DNA of 60,831 bases from Elioraea thermophila (ex Habib et al. 2022). Lineage in GTDB: Bacteria; Pseudomonadota; Alphaproteobacteria; Acetobacterales; Acetobacteraceae. Position 1 is the first letter of the stretch, and the number at the start of each line of letters is the position of its first letter. The notes beneath the pieces are model-generated. The model made no database searches and was not told where the DNA came from. It was given only the letters and a program-made list of their open reading frames with translations. This document shows positions 45,320 to 57,637 of this stretch, piece by piece. The stretch covers positions 1-60,831 of the forward strand of contig NZ_QMDI01000001.1 in the NCBI RefSeq assembly GCF_003336755.1. The letters run 5' to 3'. The translations under genes and the position numbers were made by a program.

Positions 45320-45844
45320 ATGACCGAAGAGGAACGGAGACTGATCACCGAGTTCGTGCAGCGCGCCGTCTCGGCGCGCAACGACCCGATCGACCCGGAG
45401 GCCGATCGCCTGCTCGCCGAGCTCTTCGCGCGGTATCCAGAGGCGCGCTACCGGATCGCGCAGATGGCGTTCTTCGGCGAGCACGCGCTCGCGGAGGCGA
45501 CCAACCGGATCCGCGAGCTCGAATGGCAGCTCGAGCAGGCGCAGCAGCCGAAGGGGTTTTTCGGCGGGCTTCTGGGCGGCGGCGCGGCGCAGACGCGACC
45601 TCCCGCCGCCGTCCATGCGCCGGGCTGGCGTCCGGGGCTGTTCAACGCGCAGCCGGGGCGGCCGAGTTTTCTCGGCACCGCGGCGGCGAGCGCGCTCGGC
45701 GTGCTCGGCGGGCTGATGATCGGCAACGCCATCGCCTCGATGATGGGGCTCGGCGGCGAGGCCCAGGCGGCCGAGGGGGCGGAGGAGCTCTCCCGCTATC
45801 ACGAGACCGGGTTCGATTCCGCCGTCTTCGACGAGGAGCTCTGA
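45320..45844 (+). CDS. DUF2076 domain protein
   Basis: A 174-residue protein with the DUF2076 arrangement. The helical N-terminus is MTEEERRLITEFVQRA, with DPEADRLLAELFARYPEARYRIAQMAF and a coiled stretch (IRELEWQLEQAQQ). A Gly-rich linker and a single hydrophobic segment follow (FLGTAAASALGVLGGLMIGNAIASMMG, near residues 112-137). The C-terminus is acidic and ends in the family-like ETGFDSAVFDEEL. Function unknown; homologues look like periplasmic or membrane-associated proteins. A GGGAAGGAGG ribosome site precedes the ATG. Confidence 0.87.
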   Translation: MTEEERRLITEFVQRAVSARNDPIDPEADRLLAELFARYPEARYRIAQMAFFGEHALAEATNRIRELEWQLEQAQQPKGFFGGLLGGGAAQTRPPAAVHAPGWRPGLFNAQPGRPSFLGTAAASALGVLGGLMIGNAIASMMGLGGEAQAAEGAEELSRYHETGFDSAVFDEEL

Positions 45845-45919
45845 GCCCGCGGCCGACGCGCCCCAGGGCCGCGCGAGCTTCGGCTTGACCGGGATCGCGG
45901 CGGCCCGCAGCGTTCGGCC

Positions 45920-47131
45920 GTGGCGGAGCGCGACAGCACAGGCGGGCGGAGCCGGCACGACGGCGCGGTGATCGCGCTGATCGCGGCGGCGCATTTCCTC
46001 TCGCACTTCTATCAACTCGTCCTCCCCCCGCTGTTGCCGATGATGCGGGCGGAGCTCGGGCTGTCCTACACGGCGCTCGGTTCCGCCATCGCCGTCCTGT
46101 CCGCCGTCACCGCCTTCGGCCAGACCCCGATCGGCGTCTGGGCCGACCGGACGGGAGCGGCGCCGTGGCTGGTGGCCGGCAACGCCCTGATGGTGTTGGG
46201 CACGCTCGGCTTCGCCGCCGCCGACGGCATGACGATGCTGATCTTGGCCGCGGTCCTCGGCGGGCTCGGCAACGCAACGATCCACCCCTGCGACTACGCC
46301 ATCCTCTCGGGCTCGATCCGGCAGGAGCGCATGGGGCGGGCCTTCTCCCTGCACACGGCGGCGGGCTATGCCGGGTTCGCCGCCGGGCCGCCGGCGATGA
46401 TCCTGCTCGAGGCCTGGCTCGGCTGGCGCGGGGCGCTGGTGGCGGCGGCTCTGGCCGGCATCCCGTGCGTGGTGGCGATCGCGCTGTTCGCGCGCCGTCT
46501 GCGCAGCGAAGCCAAGCCGCGCCGCGAGCTGCCGCCGGCGCACCGGCTGCTCTCCTCCCGTCCCATTCTCCTCCTCTTCCTGTTCATGACCCTGATCGCG
46601 ATGGGCGGGTTCGGCGCGCAGACCTACATGGTCGCCGCCCTGCCGAAGCTGCACGGGGTGAGCATCGCCACGGCGGCGACGGCGATGACGGTTTGGCTCG
46701 TCTCCTCCACCCTCGGCACGCTGGCCGGGGGTTGGATCGCCGATCGCACGGGCCGTCACGTCGCGGTGGTCACGGCGATGATGCTCTCCGCCGGGGTGCT
46801 GGTCGCCGCCCTCGGCCTGCTTCCGCTCGGTGCGGCGGGCATCATCGCGCTCGCGGCTGGGGCGGGCTTCGGGCTTGGGGTGGTGATGCCCTCGCGCGAC
46901 CTGATCGTGCGCGAGACCGCGCCACCGGGCACGGCGGGCCAGGTGTTCGGCTTCGTCTCGTCGGGGCTGCCGCTCGGCCAGGCCCTGGCGCCGGCGCCCC
47001 TTGGGCTGCTGATGGACGTCGACCTGCCTTCCGTGATGTTCGTCGCCTGCGGTGTGGTGCTTGCCGCCGCCGTGCTCACGGTGCACGGCGCGCGGGCTTC
47101 ACGTCGCGTCGTTCCCGCCCCCGCGGAGTAG
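45920..47131 (+). CDS. MFS transporter (Fsr-like)
   Basis: A 403-residue, 12-helix permease starting at GTG. The first helix pair has HFLSHFYQLVLPPLLPMMRAELGLSYTALG, similar to fosmidomycin-resistance (Fsr) type exporters. GVWADRTGAAPWLVAG is the loop 2-3 signature and GGWIADRTGRHVAVV its repeat in the second half. A basic central loop (RRLRSEAKPRREL) separates the halves. The substrate cannot be read from sequence. It converges with the downstream PLP enzyme with only six bases between stops. Confidence 0.9.
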   Translation: MAERDSTGGRSRHDGAVIALIAAAHFLSHFYQLVLPPLLPMMRAELGLSYTALGSAIAVLSAVTAFGQTPIGVWADRTGAAPWLVAGNALMVLGTLGFAAADGMTMLILAAVLGGLGNATIHPCDYAILSGSIRQERMGRAFSLHTAAGYAGFAAGPPAMILLEAWLGWRGALVAAALAGIPCVVAIALFARRLRSEAKPRRELPPAHRLLSSRPILLLFLFMTLIAMGGFGAQTYMVAALPKLHGVSIATAATAMTVWLVSSTLGTLAGGWIADRTGRHVAVVTAMMLSAGVLVAALGLLPLGAAGIIALAAGAGFGLGVVMPSRDLIVRETAPPGTAGQVFGFVSSGLPLGQALAPAPLGLLMDVDLPSVMFVACGVVLAAAVLTVHGARASRRVVPAPAE

Positions 47132-47137
47132 GTCCTT

Positions 47138-48253
47138 CTACCAGAAGTTCACCCTGGGCCAGACCGCGACGACGCGGTCCTCCGCCCCGTCCACCACGTG
47201 ATACTGGGCGTGGGCCGCGGCCGTCAGGCAGGCATGGTTCGGCAGGACGCGGACGCGTGCGCCGACGGGGAGGCGGTCGAAGGGCAGCGGTGCCGCGGCT
47301 TCGACCAGGCCGTGCTCCTGCCACACGCGGGTGACGATCGCCTCGCCGAAAGCGGGGGCGCCATCCTCGCCGACGACGAGACCGTAGCCGAAATCCTTTA
47401 GCGCGGCCGCGGTCGAGCGGTCCGTGGAGAGGGCGAGCGCGCCGGCGTCGATCAGCACCGCGTTGCGCTCGGGGCGACGGCCGATCACGGAAGCGAGCAC
47501 GGAGAGGGCGATGTCGGCGACCGAGCCCACGCCGAGCTGCGCCTGCAGGAGATCGCCAAACATGTAGACCCCGGCGCGGACCTCGGTCACGCCCTTGAGC
47601 GAGCGGGCATGCTGAGCCGTCGGCGAGGAGCCGAGAGAGACGACGGGCACGGCGTGGCCGAGCGCACGGAGCCGCTCGGCGGCACGGACGAGCCCCGCCC
47701 GTTCGGTCTCCGCCACCGCGGCGGCGGCTTCCGCGTCGAAGGCGGCGTAAGAGTGGCCGGCGTGACCGAGCACGCCGGCGAGGCGCGCGCCCAAGGCGGC
47801 GGCGAGTGCCGGTAGCCGTTCGTCATCCGGTCTGACCCCGCCGCGCCCTTCGCCGACGTCGATCTCGATCAGGGCGGCGAGCGGACCGGGATGGGCGGCG
47901 ATGGCCCGCGCCACCTCGAGGTCGTCGGTGATGACCTTCACCGCGGCCCCGCGCGCATTCAGCGCCGCTACCGCGTCGAGCTTCTGCGGCGCGATGCCGA
48001 CCGCGTAGATCTGGTCGCGGAAGCCTGCCGCGAGGAAGTGGTGCGCCTCGGCCAGGGTCGAGACGGTGATCGGCCCCCCGCCCGGCGCGGCGAGGTGGGC
48101 GACCTCGACCGACTTCGCGGTCTTGAGGTGGGGCCGAAGCGCCACGCCGTGGCGACGGACAGCCTCGCGCAAGCGGGCGAGGTTGCGCAGGAGTGCGGCG
48201 CGGTCGAGCAGGAGGGCGGGGGTCGGCAGGTCCCGCAGGCGAAGGCCGGTCAT
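47138..48253 (-). CDS. DSD1-family PLP enzyme (D-threonine aldolase / D-serine dehydratase-like)
   Basis: A 371-residue fold-type III (alanine-racemase-like) enzyme. LPTPALLLDRAALLRNL starts the family, and the PLP lysine is in LRPHLKTAKS near residue 45. VSTLAEAHHFLAAGF, DVGEGRGGVRP, GHAGHSYAAFD and SLGSSPTAQHA follow. The C-terminal metal site reads PNHACLTAA, with His and Cys spaced as in eukaryote-type D-serine dehydratase; D-threonine aldolases tend to have Asp at the second position. So a D-hydroxy-amino acid lyase is likely, with serine or threonine undecided. It overlaps the threonine-synthase-like gene (ATGA). Confidence 0.85.
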   Translation of the reverse strand: MTGLRLRDLPTPALLLDRAALLRNLARLREAVRRHGVALRPHLKTAKSVEVAHLAAPGGGPITVSTLAEAHHFLAAGFRDQIYAVGIAPQKLDAVAALNARGAAVKVITDDLEVARAIAAHPGPLAALIEIDVGEGRGGVRPDDERLPALAAALGARLAGVLGHAGHSYAAFDAEAAAAVAETERAGLVRAAERLRALGHAVPVVSLGSSPTAQHARSLKGVTEVRAGVYMFGDLLQAQLGVGSVADIALSVLASVIGRRPERNAVLIDAGALALSTDRSTAAALKDFGYGLVVGEDGAPAFGEAIVTRVWQEHGLVEAAAPLPFDRLPVGARVRVLPNHACLTAAAHAQYHVVDGAEDRVVAVWPRVNFW

Positions 48254-49389
48254 GACCGCGCCCCGATCAGCTCGGCGATCCGGGGCACCGCCTTCAGCCC
48301 CGTCCCGGTCAGGATCAGCACGGTCTCCTCCCGCTCGGCGAGCGTGCCGGCGGCGCGCAGCTTGCGCCAGCCCGCGAGCGCCGAGGCGCAGGTCGGCTCG
48401 ACGAACAGCCCCCGCTCGGCGAGCGCGTGGAAGGCGGCGACGATCTCCGCCTCGGCGACGGCGATCACGCCCCCCTCGGTGGCACGCACGGCACCCAGCA
48501 CCTCGCGCAGCCTGAGCGGCCGCGCGATCGCCGTGCCCTCGGCGATGGTCGGTCGGATCTCGCACGCCACGGGGTGATCGACCCCGGCGCGAAAGGCGGC
48601 GGCGATCGGCGCGCAGGCCTCGGGCTGGACGGCGAAGAGGCGGGGGATGCGCTCGATCGCGCCCGCGCGCAGGAGTTCGCCGAAGCCTATCTCGAGGCCG
48701 AGCACGATCGAGCCCGCCCCGCAGGGCGCGATCACCGCCTCGGGAACCCGAAAGCCCAGGTCCTCCCAAAGCTCGTAGGCCAGGGTCTTCGTCCCCTGCA
48801 GGAAGAACGGGTGCCAGTTATGCGAGGCGTAGAAGATGCGCTCCGCCTGGCGCACGGCCTCATCGGCGCAGTCCTGCCGGGTTCCGCTCACGCGCTCGAC
48901 CTCGGCCCCGCAGGCCTCCATCTGCACGGTCTTCGCCGGGGAGGTGGCGGCGGGAACGAGGATCTTCGCCCGCATCCCGCCCGCCGCCGCATAGGCCGCG
49001 ATTGCCGCCCCGCCGTTGCCTGAGGAATCCTCCAGCACCTCCGTGATCCCCTGGGCGCGAAGCCCCGAGAGCATCACCGAGGCGCCGCGGTCCTTGAAGC
49101 TGCCGGTGGGGGAAAACCATTCGAGTTTGGCGAGGACGCCTGCGCCGTCGAGCCGAACCTTGATCAGCGGCGAACATCCCTCGCCGAGCGTGATCGGCGC
49201 GACCTCGGGGCCGAAGGGGAACGCCGCCCGATAGCGCCAGAGCGAACGGAGATCCAGCTCGATGTCGTCGCGCCCGATCCCCGGCAGCGGCGTAATCATC
49301 AGCGGGTTGCCGTCGTCGGACCGCCAGCGCGGGCGCTCGAGCGGGAACGTGCGTCCCGTGCGCGGGTCGAGATAGGCGGGAGACGACAC
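48250..49389 (-). CDS. threonine synthase-like PLP-dependent lyase
   Basis: A 379-residue fold-type II PLP enzyme. GEGCSPLIKV is followed by the PLP lysine block EWFSPTGSFKDRGASVMLSGL (near residue 87), then SSGNGGAAIAAYAAAGGM, VPAATSPAKTVQMEACGAEV, the phosphate loop APCGAGSIVLGLEIGF and ILTGTGLKAVPRI. It matches threonine synthases, but lies with a D-amino-acid enzyme and a deacylase rather than hom or thrB, so a related lyase activity is possible. The GTG at 49389 gives the N-terminus SSPAYLDPRTGR, similar to the short pseudo-zinc-ribbon start of these enzymes. Confidence 0.82.
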   Translation of the reverse strand: MSSPAYLDPRTGRTFPLERPRWRSDDGNPLMITPLPGIGRDDIELDLRSLWRYRAAFPFGPEVAPITLGEGCSPLIKVRLDGAGVLAKLEWFSPTGSFKDRGASVMLSGLRAQGITEVLEDSSGNGGAAIAAYAAAGGMRAKILVPAATSPAKTVQMEACGAEVERVSGTRQDCADEAVRQAERIFYASHNWHPFFLQGTKTLAYELWEDLGFRVPEAVIAPCGAGSIVLGLEIGFGELLRAGAIERIPRLFAVQPEACAPIAAAFRAGVDHPVACEIRPTIAEGTAIARPLRLREVLGAVRATEGGVIAVAEAEIVAAFHALAERGLFVEPTCASALAGWRKLRAAGTLAEREETVLILTGTGLKAVPRIAELIGARS

Positions 49390-49446
49390 GAGGCGGGACC
49401 TTGGCCGACGGCTGGATCGGCCGCAAGGGCACCCCATCTCCCCGCC

Positions 49447-50565
49447 ATGCCGCACGACGATGCCGACCCGATCCTCCGTCTCGCCGCCGACCTGATCGCG
49501 ATCGACAGCCGATCGAGCGTGTCCAACCTCGCCGTGGCGGAGCGGATCGAGTCGGAACTCGCGGGTTTCGAAGTCGAGCGGCTGGACTGGACCGACCCGA
49601 ATGGCGTGCCCAAGCGCGCGCTGGTCGCGCATCGCGGCCCGGGGGAGGGCGGCGTGGCCTTCGCCGCGCACATGGATACCGTGCCGCCTGCCGGCTGGTT
49701 GCGGGATCCCTTCCGCCCCGTCATCGAAAACGGCTTCCTGCACGGCCTCGGCGCGGTGGACATGAAGGGCCCGCTCGCCGCCGCGATCGTCGCCGCGCGC
49801 GCCGCACCGCGTGATCTCGCCGTGACCCTGCTCCTCACCTTCGACGAGGAGACGACGAAGGACGGGGCGAGGCTGATCGCGGAACGCTCGGAGCTCGTGC
49901 GGCGCGCGCGGCCGAAGGGGATCGTCGTCGCGGAGCCGACCGGGATGCGCTGCGTGCGCGGCCACCGCGTGCACGTGCAGTTCACCGCCACCGCGCGCGG
50001 CGTGCAGGCGCACTCCGCCTCCGGCCGCGGCGAGAACGCGAATCTCAGGCTCATCCCCTTCCTCGCCGAGCTGCTGCCGATCCATGCCCGGCTGCGCGAG
50101 GATCCCGCCTTCCTCGATGCGGCCTACGACCCGCCGTTCTGCGACTTCAACATCGTCATCGACAACCACGGGGCGGCACCGAACGTCGCGGTCGGACTGG
50201 CCACTGCGCACGTCAAGTTCCGCTATGGGCGGCGCACCGATCCGAGCCCGATCGTCGCCGCCGTGCGGGCGGCGGCGGAGCGCGCCCGGGTGGAGCTCGC
50301 GGAACGCTGGGAGGGTGAGCCGCCCGAGCTCCCCTCGGAGCATCCTCTCGTGCGCGCCGCCGTGGCGGAGACGGGACGGGACGCCGTCACCGCGCCTTTC
50401 GGCACCGATGCGGTGCACCTGCAGCGGATCGCACCGACGATCGTGCTCGGTCCCGGCGAGCTGATGACCGCGCACACCGCCGAGGAAAGGGTCGCGATCG
50501 CCGACCTCGCCGCCGCTCCTGCCCTCCTGCTGCGCCTCGCCGAGCGGGTCGCGGCTCTGCCCTGA
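49447..50565 (+). CDS. M20 family metallohydrolase (acetylornithine deacetylase / DapE-like)
   Basis: A 372-residue di-zinc hydrolase. The first metal ligand is in FAAHMDTVPPAG (HxD, near residue 75), GLGAVDMKGPLAAAI carries the bridging Asp, LTFDEETTKDGA the Glu-Glu pair (base and ligand), and VVAEPTG another ligand. The dimerisation domain begins at GHRVHVQFTATARGVQAHSA, and the last histidine is in PGELMTAHTAEERV. These enzymes remove acyl groups from amino acids. It diverges from the threonine-synthase-like gene with 57 bases between starts, which suggests related regulation. Confidence 0.88.
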   Translation: MPHDDADPILRLAADLIAIDSRSSVSNLAVAERIESELAGFEVERLDWTDPNGVPKRALVAHRGPGEGGVAFAAHMDTVPPAGWLRDPFRPVIENGFLHGLGAVDMKGPLAAAIVAARAAPRDLAVTLLLTFDEETTKDGARLIAERSELVRRARPKGIVVAEPTGMRCVRGHRVHVQFTATARGVQAHSASGRGENANLRLIPFLAELLPIHARLREDPAFLDAAYDPPFCDFNIVIDNHGAAPNVAVGLATAHVKFRYGRRTDPSPIVAAVRAAAERARVELAERWEGEPPELPSEHPLVRAAVAETGRDAVTAPFGTDAVHLQRIAPTIVLGPGELMTAHTAEERVAIADLAAAPALLLRLAERVAALP

Positions 50566-50699
50566 CGGGCCCGGGGCCTGTTGCGCCGCAGGGACGCCTG
50601 TGTTACCCGCTCGCGCGCTCGCGTCGGGGCTTCGCCGCGAGATGAGGCGTGTTTGCCGCCCCGCTCGCGGGCGGCGTTCCTGTCAGGGGCCGAGTTCGG

Positions 50700-52875
<2,176 letters not shown>

Positions 52876-52899
52876 TCAGCCTCGTTCGCGGCGCCCGTC

Positions 52900-53787
52900 A
52901 TGCCGAGCCTCAAGTCGCTCCGCACGCGGATCAACAGCGTCAAGTCGACGCGCAAGATCACGCAGGCGATGAAGATGGTCGCCGCGTCGAAGCTGAAGCG
53001 CGCGCAGGCGCAGGCCCAGGCGGCGCGGCCCTACGCGGAGCGGATGGAGCGCATGCTCGGCTCGCTCGCCGCCTCCATCGCCGGCCGACCCGATGCGCCG
53101 CGCCTCCTCGTCGGCACGGGCCGCAGCGAGCGCCACTTGCTGATCGTGATGGCCGCCGATCGCGGCCTGTGCGGCGCCTTCAACTCGAGCCTCGTTCGTT
53201 TCGCGCGCTCCCGCATCCGGACCCTGCTCGCCGAAGGCAAGGAGGTGCGGATCATCACGGTCGGACGCCGCGCCCGCGACCTCCTGCGGCGTGACCACGG
53301 CAAGCTGATCGTGGACAGCGTGACCTTCATCGGCAAGCCGCGGATCGGTTTCGCCGACGCGCAGGCGATCGCGGGCAAGGTGCGCGACCTGCTTGAGCAG
53401 GACGCCTTCGACGTCTGCACGCTGATCTACAACCGCTTCAAGAGCGTGATCGTGCAGGTGCCGATGGAGCAGACCCTCATTCCGGCCTCGATACCCGCGG
53501 CGTCTGAGGACTCCAGCGGCAAGGATCCGGCCGCGATCTACGAGTACGAACCCTCCGAGGAGGAAATCCTCGCCCGCCTGTTGCCGGAAAATCTCTCCGT
53601 GCAGATCTACCGCGCGCTGCTCGACAGTGCCGCCGGAGAGCAGGGCGCACGTATGGCAGCAATGGACAACGCCACCCGCAACGCGGGGCAGATGATCGCC
53701 AAGCTGACGCTGGCCTACAACCGCCAGCGCCAGGCGAACATCACCAAGGAACTGATCGAGATCATCTCGGGCGCCGAGGCGGTCTGA
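52900..53787 (+). CDS. atpG: ATP synthase F1 subunit gamma
   Basis: The rotor shaft of F1, 295 residues. The N-terminal helix reads [33 protein letters not shown], the middle Rossmann-like part has [19 protein letters not shown], and the C-terminal helix is [40 protein letters not shown]. Residues about 200-230 form an acidic insertion ([21 protein letters not shown]) common in alphaproteobacteria. Confidence 0.97.
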   Translation: MPSLKSLRTRINSVKSTRKITQAMKMVAASKLKRAQAQAQAARPYAERMERMLGSLAASIAGRPDAPRLLVGTGRSERHLLIVMAADRGLCGAFNSSLVRFARSRIRTLLAEGKEVRIITVGRRARDLLRRDHGKLIVDSVTFIGKPRIGFADAQAIAGKVRDLLEQDAFDVCTLIYNRFKSVIVQVPMEQTLIPASIPAASEDSSGKDPAAIYEYEPSEEEILARLLPENLSVQIYRALLDSAAGEQGARMAAMDNATRNAGQMIAKLTLAYNRQRQANITKELIEIISGAEAV

Positions 53788-53822
53788 TGCCGCAGGCGAG
53801 GACGACGGCAGCGCACGACTGA

Positions 53823-55265
<1,443 letters not shown>

Positions 55266-55282
55266 CGCGAGCCGTCGCCGCC

Positions 55283-55684
55283 ATGGCCAATGGGCTCACC
55301 CTCGAGATCGTCAGCCCCGAGGAGCTCCTGCTCTCGGAGAAGGTGGACATGGCGATCATTCCGGCGGTGGAGGGCGACATCGGCGCCCTTCCGGGGCACG
55401 CACCGATGATCGTGTCGCTGCGGCCGGGGGTGGTGCGCGCGCAGGTGAACGGCGCGAGCGCGCACGAATTCGTCGTCGTCGGCGGCTTTGCCGAGATCAT
55501 GCCCGATCGCTGCACGGTGGTCGCGACGGAAGCCGTCCCGGCGGAGAACGCGACGGCGGAATGGATCGGGGAGCGCGTGCGCGCGGCGGAGGCGGCCTAT
55601 GCCCGCACCGCGATGACCGCCGAAGTCGAAGCGCGCGAGGATGCCCTCCGGCAGACCCAGCTCGCCGCGCTTCGCCGCAGCTGA
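55283..55684 (+). CDS. atpC: ATP synthase F1 subunit epsilon
   Basis: A 133-residue regulatory subunit. The beta-sandwich domain reads LEIVSPEELLLSEKVDMAIIPAVEGDIGALPGHAPMIVSLRPGVV, then FVVVGGFAEIMPDRCTVVATEA. The C-terminal helical pair carries many Ala and Arg (RVRAAEAAYARTAMTAEVEAREDALRQTQ). It closes the atpHAGDC operon, 17 bases after atpD. The Fo genes are elsewhere, as usual in alphaproteobacteria. Confidence 0.95.
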   Translation: MANGLTLEIVSPEELLLSEKVDMAIIPAVEGDIGALPGHAPMIVSLRPGVVRAQVNGASAHEFVVVGGFAEIMPDRCTVVATEAVPAENATAEWIGERVRAAEAAYARTAMTAEVEAREDALRQTQLAALRRS

Positions 55685-55811
55685 GCGGATCGGTCCGACG
55701 GTGTCGAGCCGTCGGGGACGGCCGCGGTCTTGAACCGCTGGCGAGTCGGCTCCTACCTCCTCGGGGTTCGGCAACGGCATCAGGACGAACACGGGGACGG
55801 ATCGCGAGGCC

Positions 55812-56675
55812 ATGAAGCACTGGCACATCGATCAGGTCGCCTGGGACAAATTCGACCCGAGCAGGGTCGATCCGGCGATCGTGCCTCTGGTCAAGGCGGC
55901 GGCAATGGTCGAGCGCAACGGCGACGACTATGCGACCTACCTCTGCAACGTGTTCCACGACGATCCCGACTTCCAGCAAGCGGCCCGGAACTGGGCGGTG
56001 GAAGAGGTTCAACACGGAGAGGCGCTCGGGCGTTGGGCCATGCTGGCGGATCCTGGATGGGACTACAGGGCCGCCTTCGACCGCTTCCGGGCTGGCTACC
56101 GGATTCCGCTCGAGGCGAAGGAATCCGTTCGCGGCAGCCGGACAGGGGAACTCATCGCGCGATGCATGGTAGAGACGGGTACGTCCTCCTACTATACGTC
56201 CCTGAAGGAGGGGTCGGAGGAGCCCGTCCTGCGCGAGATCTGCGCGTTGATCGCCGCCGACGAATATCGTCATTTTAAATTATTTTACGATCACATGCGG
56301 CGCTATCTGGCGCGGGAGCAAATCACGCTCTTTGAACGGCTTCGCATCGCGGCTGGGCGAATCGGCGAGAGCGAAGATGACGAACTCGCTTATGCCTATT
56401 ACTGTGCCAACATGCCGCAGGACGCTCCGTACGACCGTAAGATTGCTATCGCCGCCTACATGGCGAAGGCGATGACCTACTATCGGTTTCACACCATCGA
56501 GCGCGGTATGGGCATGATCATGAAGGCCGTCGGTCTGCCGCCGCGCGGCACCTTGTCCGATTTAGCTGCGCGCGCCGCGTATCGATTTATTCAGTATAAA
56601 CGCAGACGCAATGTTATGATTTTGGAGCGTACTACCTGCGGCAGAGTTTCACTGCCTAATGTTCAAGCTGCCTAA
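55812..56675 (+). CDS. ferritin-like di-iron protein
   Basis: A 287-residue helical protein with a probable di-iron site: Glu34 in AMVERNGDDYA, ExxH at 65-68 (AVEEVQHGE), Glu121 (CMVETGTSSYY) and ExxH at 151-154 (ADEYRHFKLF). The arrangement is that of ferritin-like oxygenases and acyl-ACP desaturase relatives; the substrate is unknown. It follows atpC by about 130 bases. The first two thirds has normal GC, but the last 100 codons become AT-richer and the C-terminal 30 residues look unconserved, next to insertion-sequence debris beginning 13 bases after the stop. The 3' end may have been replaced. Confidence 0.75.
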   Translation: MKHWHIDQVAWDKFDPSRVDPAIVPLVKAAAMVERNGDDYATYLCNVFHDDPDFQQAARNWAVEEVQHGEALGRWAMLADPGWDYRAAFDRFRAGYRIPLEAKESVRGSRTGELIARCMVETGTSSYYTSLKEGSEEPVLREICALIAADEYRHFKLFYDHMRRYLAREQITLFERLRIAAGRIGESEDDELAYAYYCANMPQDAPYDRKIAIAAYMAKAMTYYRFHTIERGMGMIMKAVGLPPRGTLSDLAARAAYRFIQYKRRRNVMILERTTCGRVSLPNVQAA

Positions 56676-56687
56676 ATCACTCCAAAT

Positions 56688-56703
56688 GAGACTTCTGCCA
56701 AAC
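56688..56703 (+). repeat. IS5-type terminal repeat copy
   Basis: GAGACTTCTGCCAAAC differs at two of 16 positions from the terminus at 17811. It is inverted relative to the termini at 57282 and 57637, so the three could be the remains of one or two element insertions. Confidence 0.45.
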
Positions 56704-56894
56704 TTCGGGTAGAGGCTGTTTGGTGCGTTATGATGAGAAGAATCGGCGCTTGAGGGAGTGATGAGGGCGGGTTGAGGAGTGTTTTGCCGCTGTTTTCCGG
56801 GGTCTTACACGGGATCTTGTGGTATGTGACTGGTGCGGGAGTCATTCACGCAGGGTTCGTGTGATTCATGGTGGTGAGCTGCAGGAGGTTGACC

Positions 56895-57130
56895 ATGTCG
56901 CATCCGGTTGCGCTTCCTTTTGATTTCACGGCGAGCGAGCTGCTTTAGTTGGCGCGGCGGAGCAATGATGCCTGCCAAGCGCGCGGCGGCTTTTGGCGCT
57001 TACGGCGATCTATGACTGTGGCACCCCGTCGGAGGCGGCGCGGCTTGGTTGCGTTACCGTGCAGGTGGTGCAAGACTGGGTGCTTCGCTGCGACGTCCAG
57101 GGTCCATCAGGGCTGATCGATCATAAGGCG
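56895..57130 (+). pseudogene. N-terminal fragment of an IS630-type transposase
   Basis: The ATG at 56895 opens MSHPVALPFDFTASELL and meets a TAG at 56946. The same frame goes on as LARRSNDACQAR, and after a frameshift LTAIYDCGTPSEAARLGCVTVQVVQDWV and GLIDHKAPGPG follow. This is the helix-turn-helix domain of an IS630-family transposase. The catalytic domain is absent because an IS5-type 5' end abuts at about 57120. Confidence 0.65.
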
Positions 57131-57282
57131 CCCGGACCCGGACGACGCTGCCCGATCCGCAAACCCTTATCCAATGCTCGGAACGGGCACGAGACTCGAA
57201 GCGGCGAAGTCGCTAGGGAGCCAACCAGCAGCCAAACGAAGGTCAGGGTGCGCCGCAAAAGCAAGAATTTCGCAGAGGTCTC
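57121..57282 (-). pseudogene. 5'-terminal fragment of the IS5-type element (first copy)
   Basis: Read on the minus strand from 57282 it begins GAGACCTCTGCGAAA and continues with a leader that parallels the one after 17811, including GGGTTTGC followed by GGGCAGCGTCGTCCGGG. It stops at the IS630 fragment near 57120 before the transposase frame is reached. Confidence 0.5.
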
Positions 57283-57637
57283 CGGAGGAAAGCGTTGGTA
57301 CCGCTGCGGCAGCAGATGCGCGCAGAAGAGGACAATCGGCTGAGATCCGAACGGAGCGATGAGTGCTCCAGGGGAGAGAGCCAAGCCTGCCTACCGGCGA
57401 AATCAGGGGGCCAACATCCGGTCCAAAAGCATCTAGTGCCCCTGGTCGGCCTACAGTCTTCGCTTAGTGGCGCGATGCGTCCCCGCCGCCGGTTCATCTC
57501 CACAGCCGGCGGCAGAGGACCCTGCACCAGGCTCACCTGGACCAACCGACGCTGCCTCACCAGCGAACCCTTCCAAAGGCTCAGAACGAACACGAATAAA
57601 ATAGGAGACTGCATGACAACGATTTCGCATAGGTCTC
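57283..57637 (-). pseudogene. 5'-terminal fragment of the IS5-type element (second copy)
   Basis: From 57637 on the minus strand it reads GAGACCTATGCGAAA, then the leader GGCAGCGTCGGTTGG and a transposase N-terminus GPLPPAVEMNRRRGRIAP, parallel to GRLPPGVGMNRGRERIAA at 17930. In another frame QPIVLFCAHLLP parallels PPIALFRALLLA. It ends exactly where the first copy begins, so two 5' ends lie head to tail. Confidence 0.6.
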
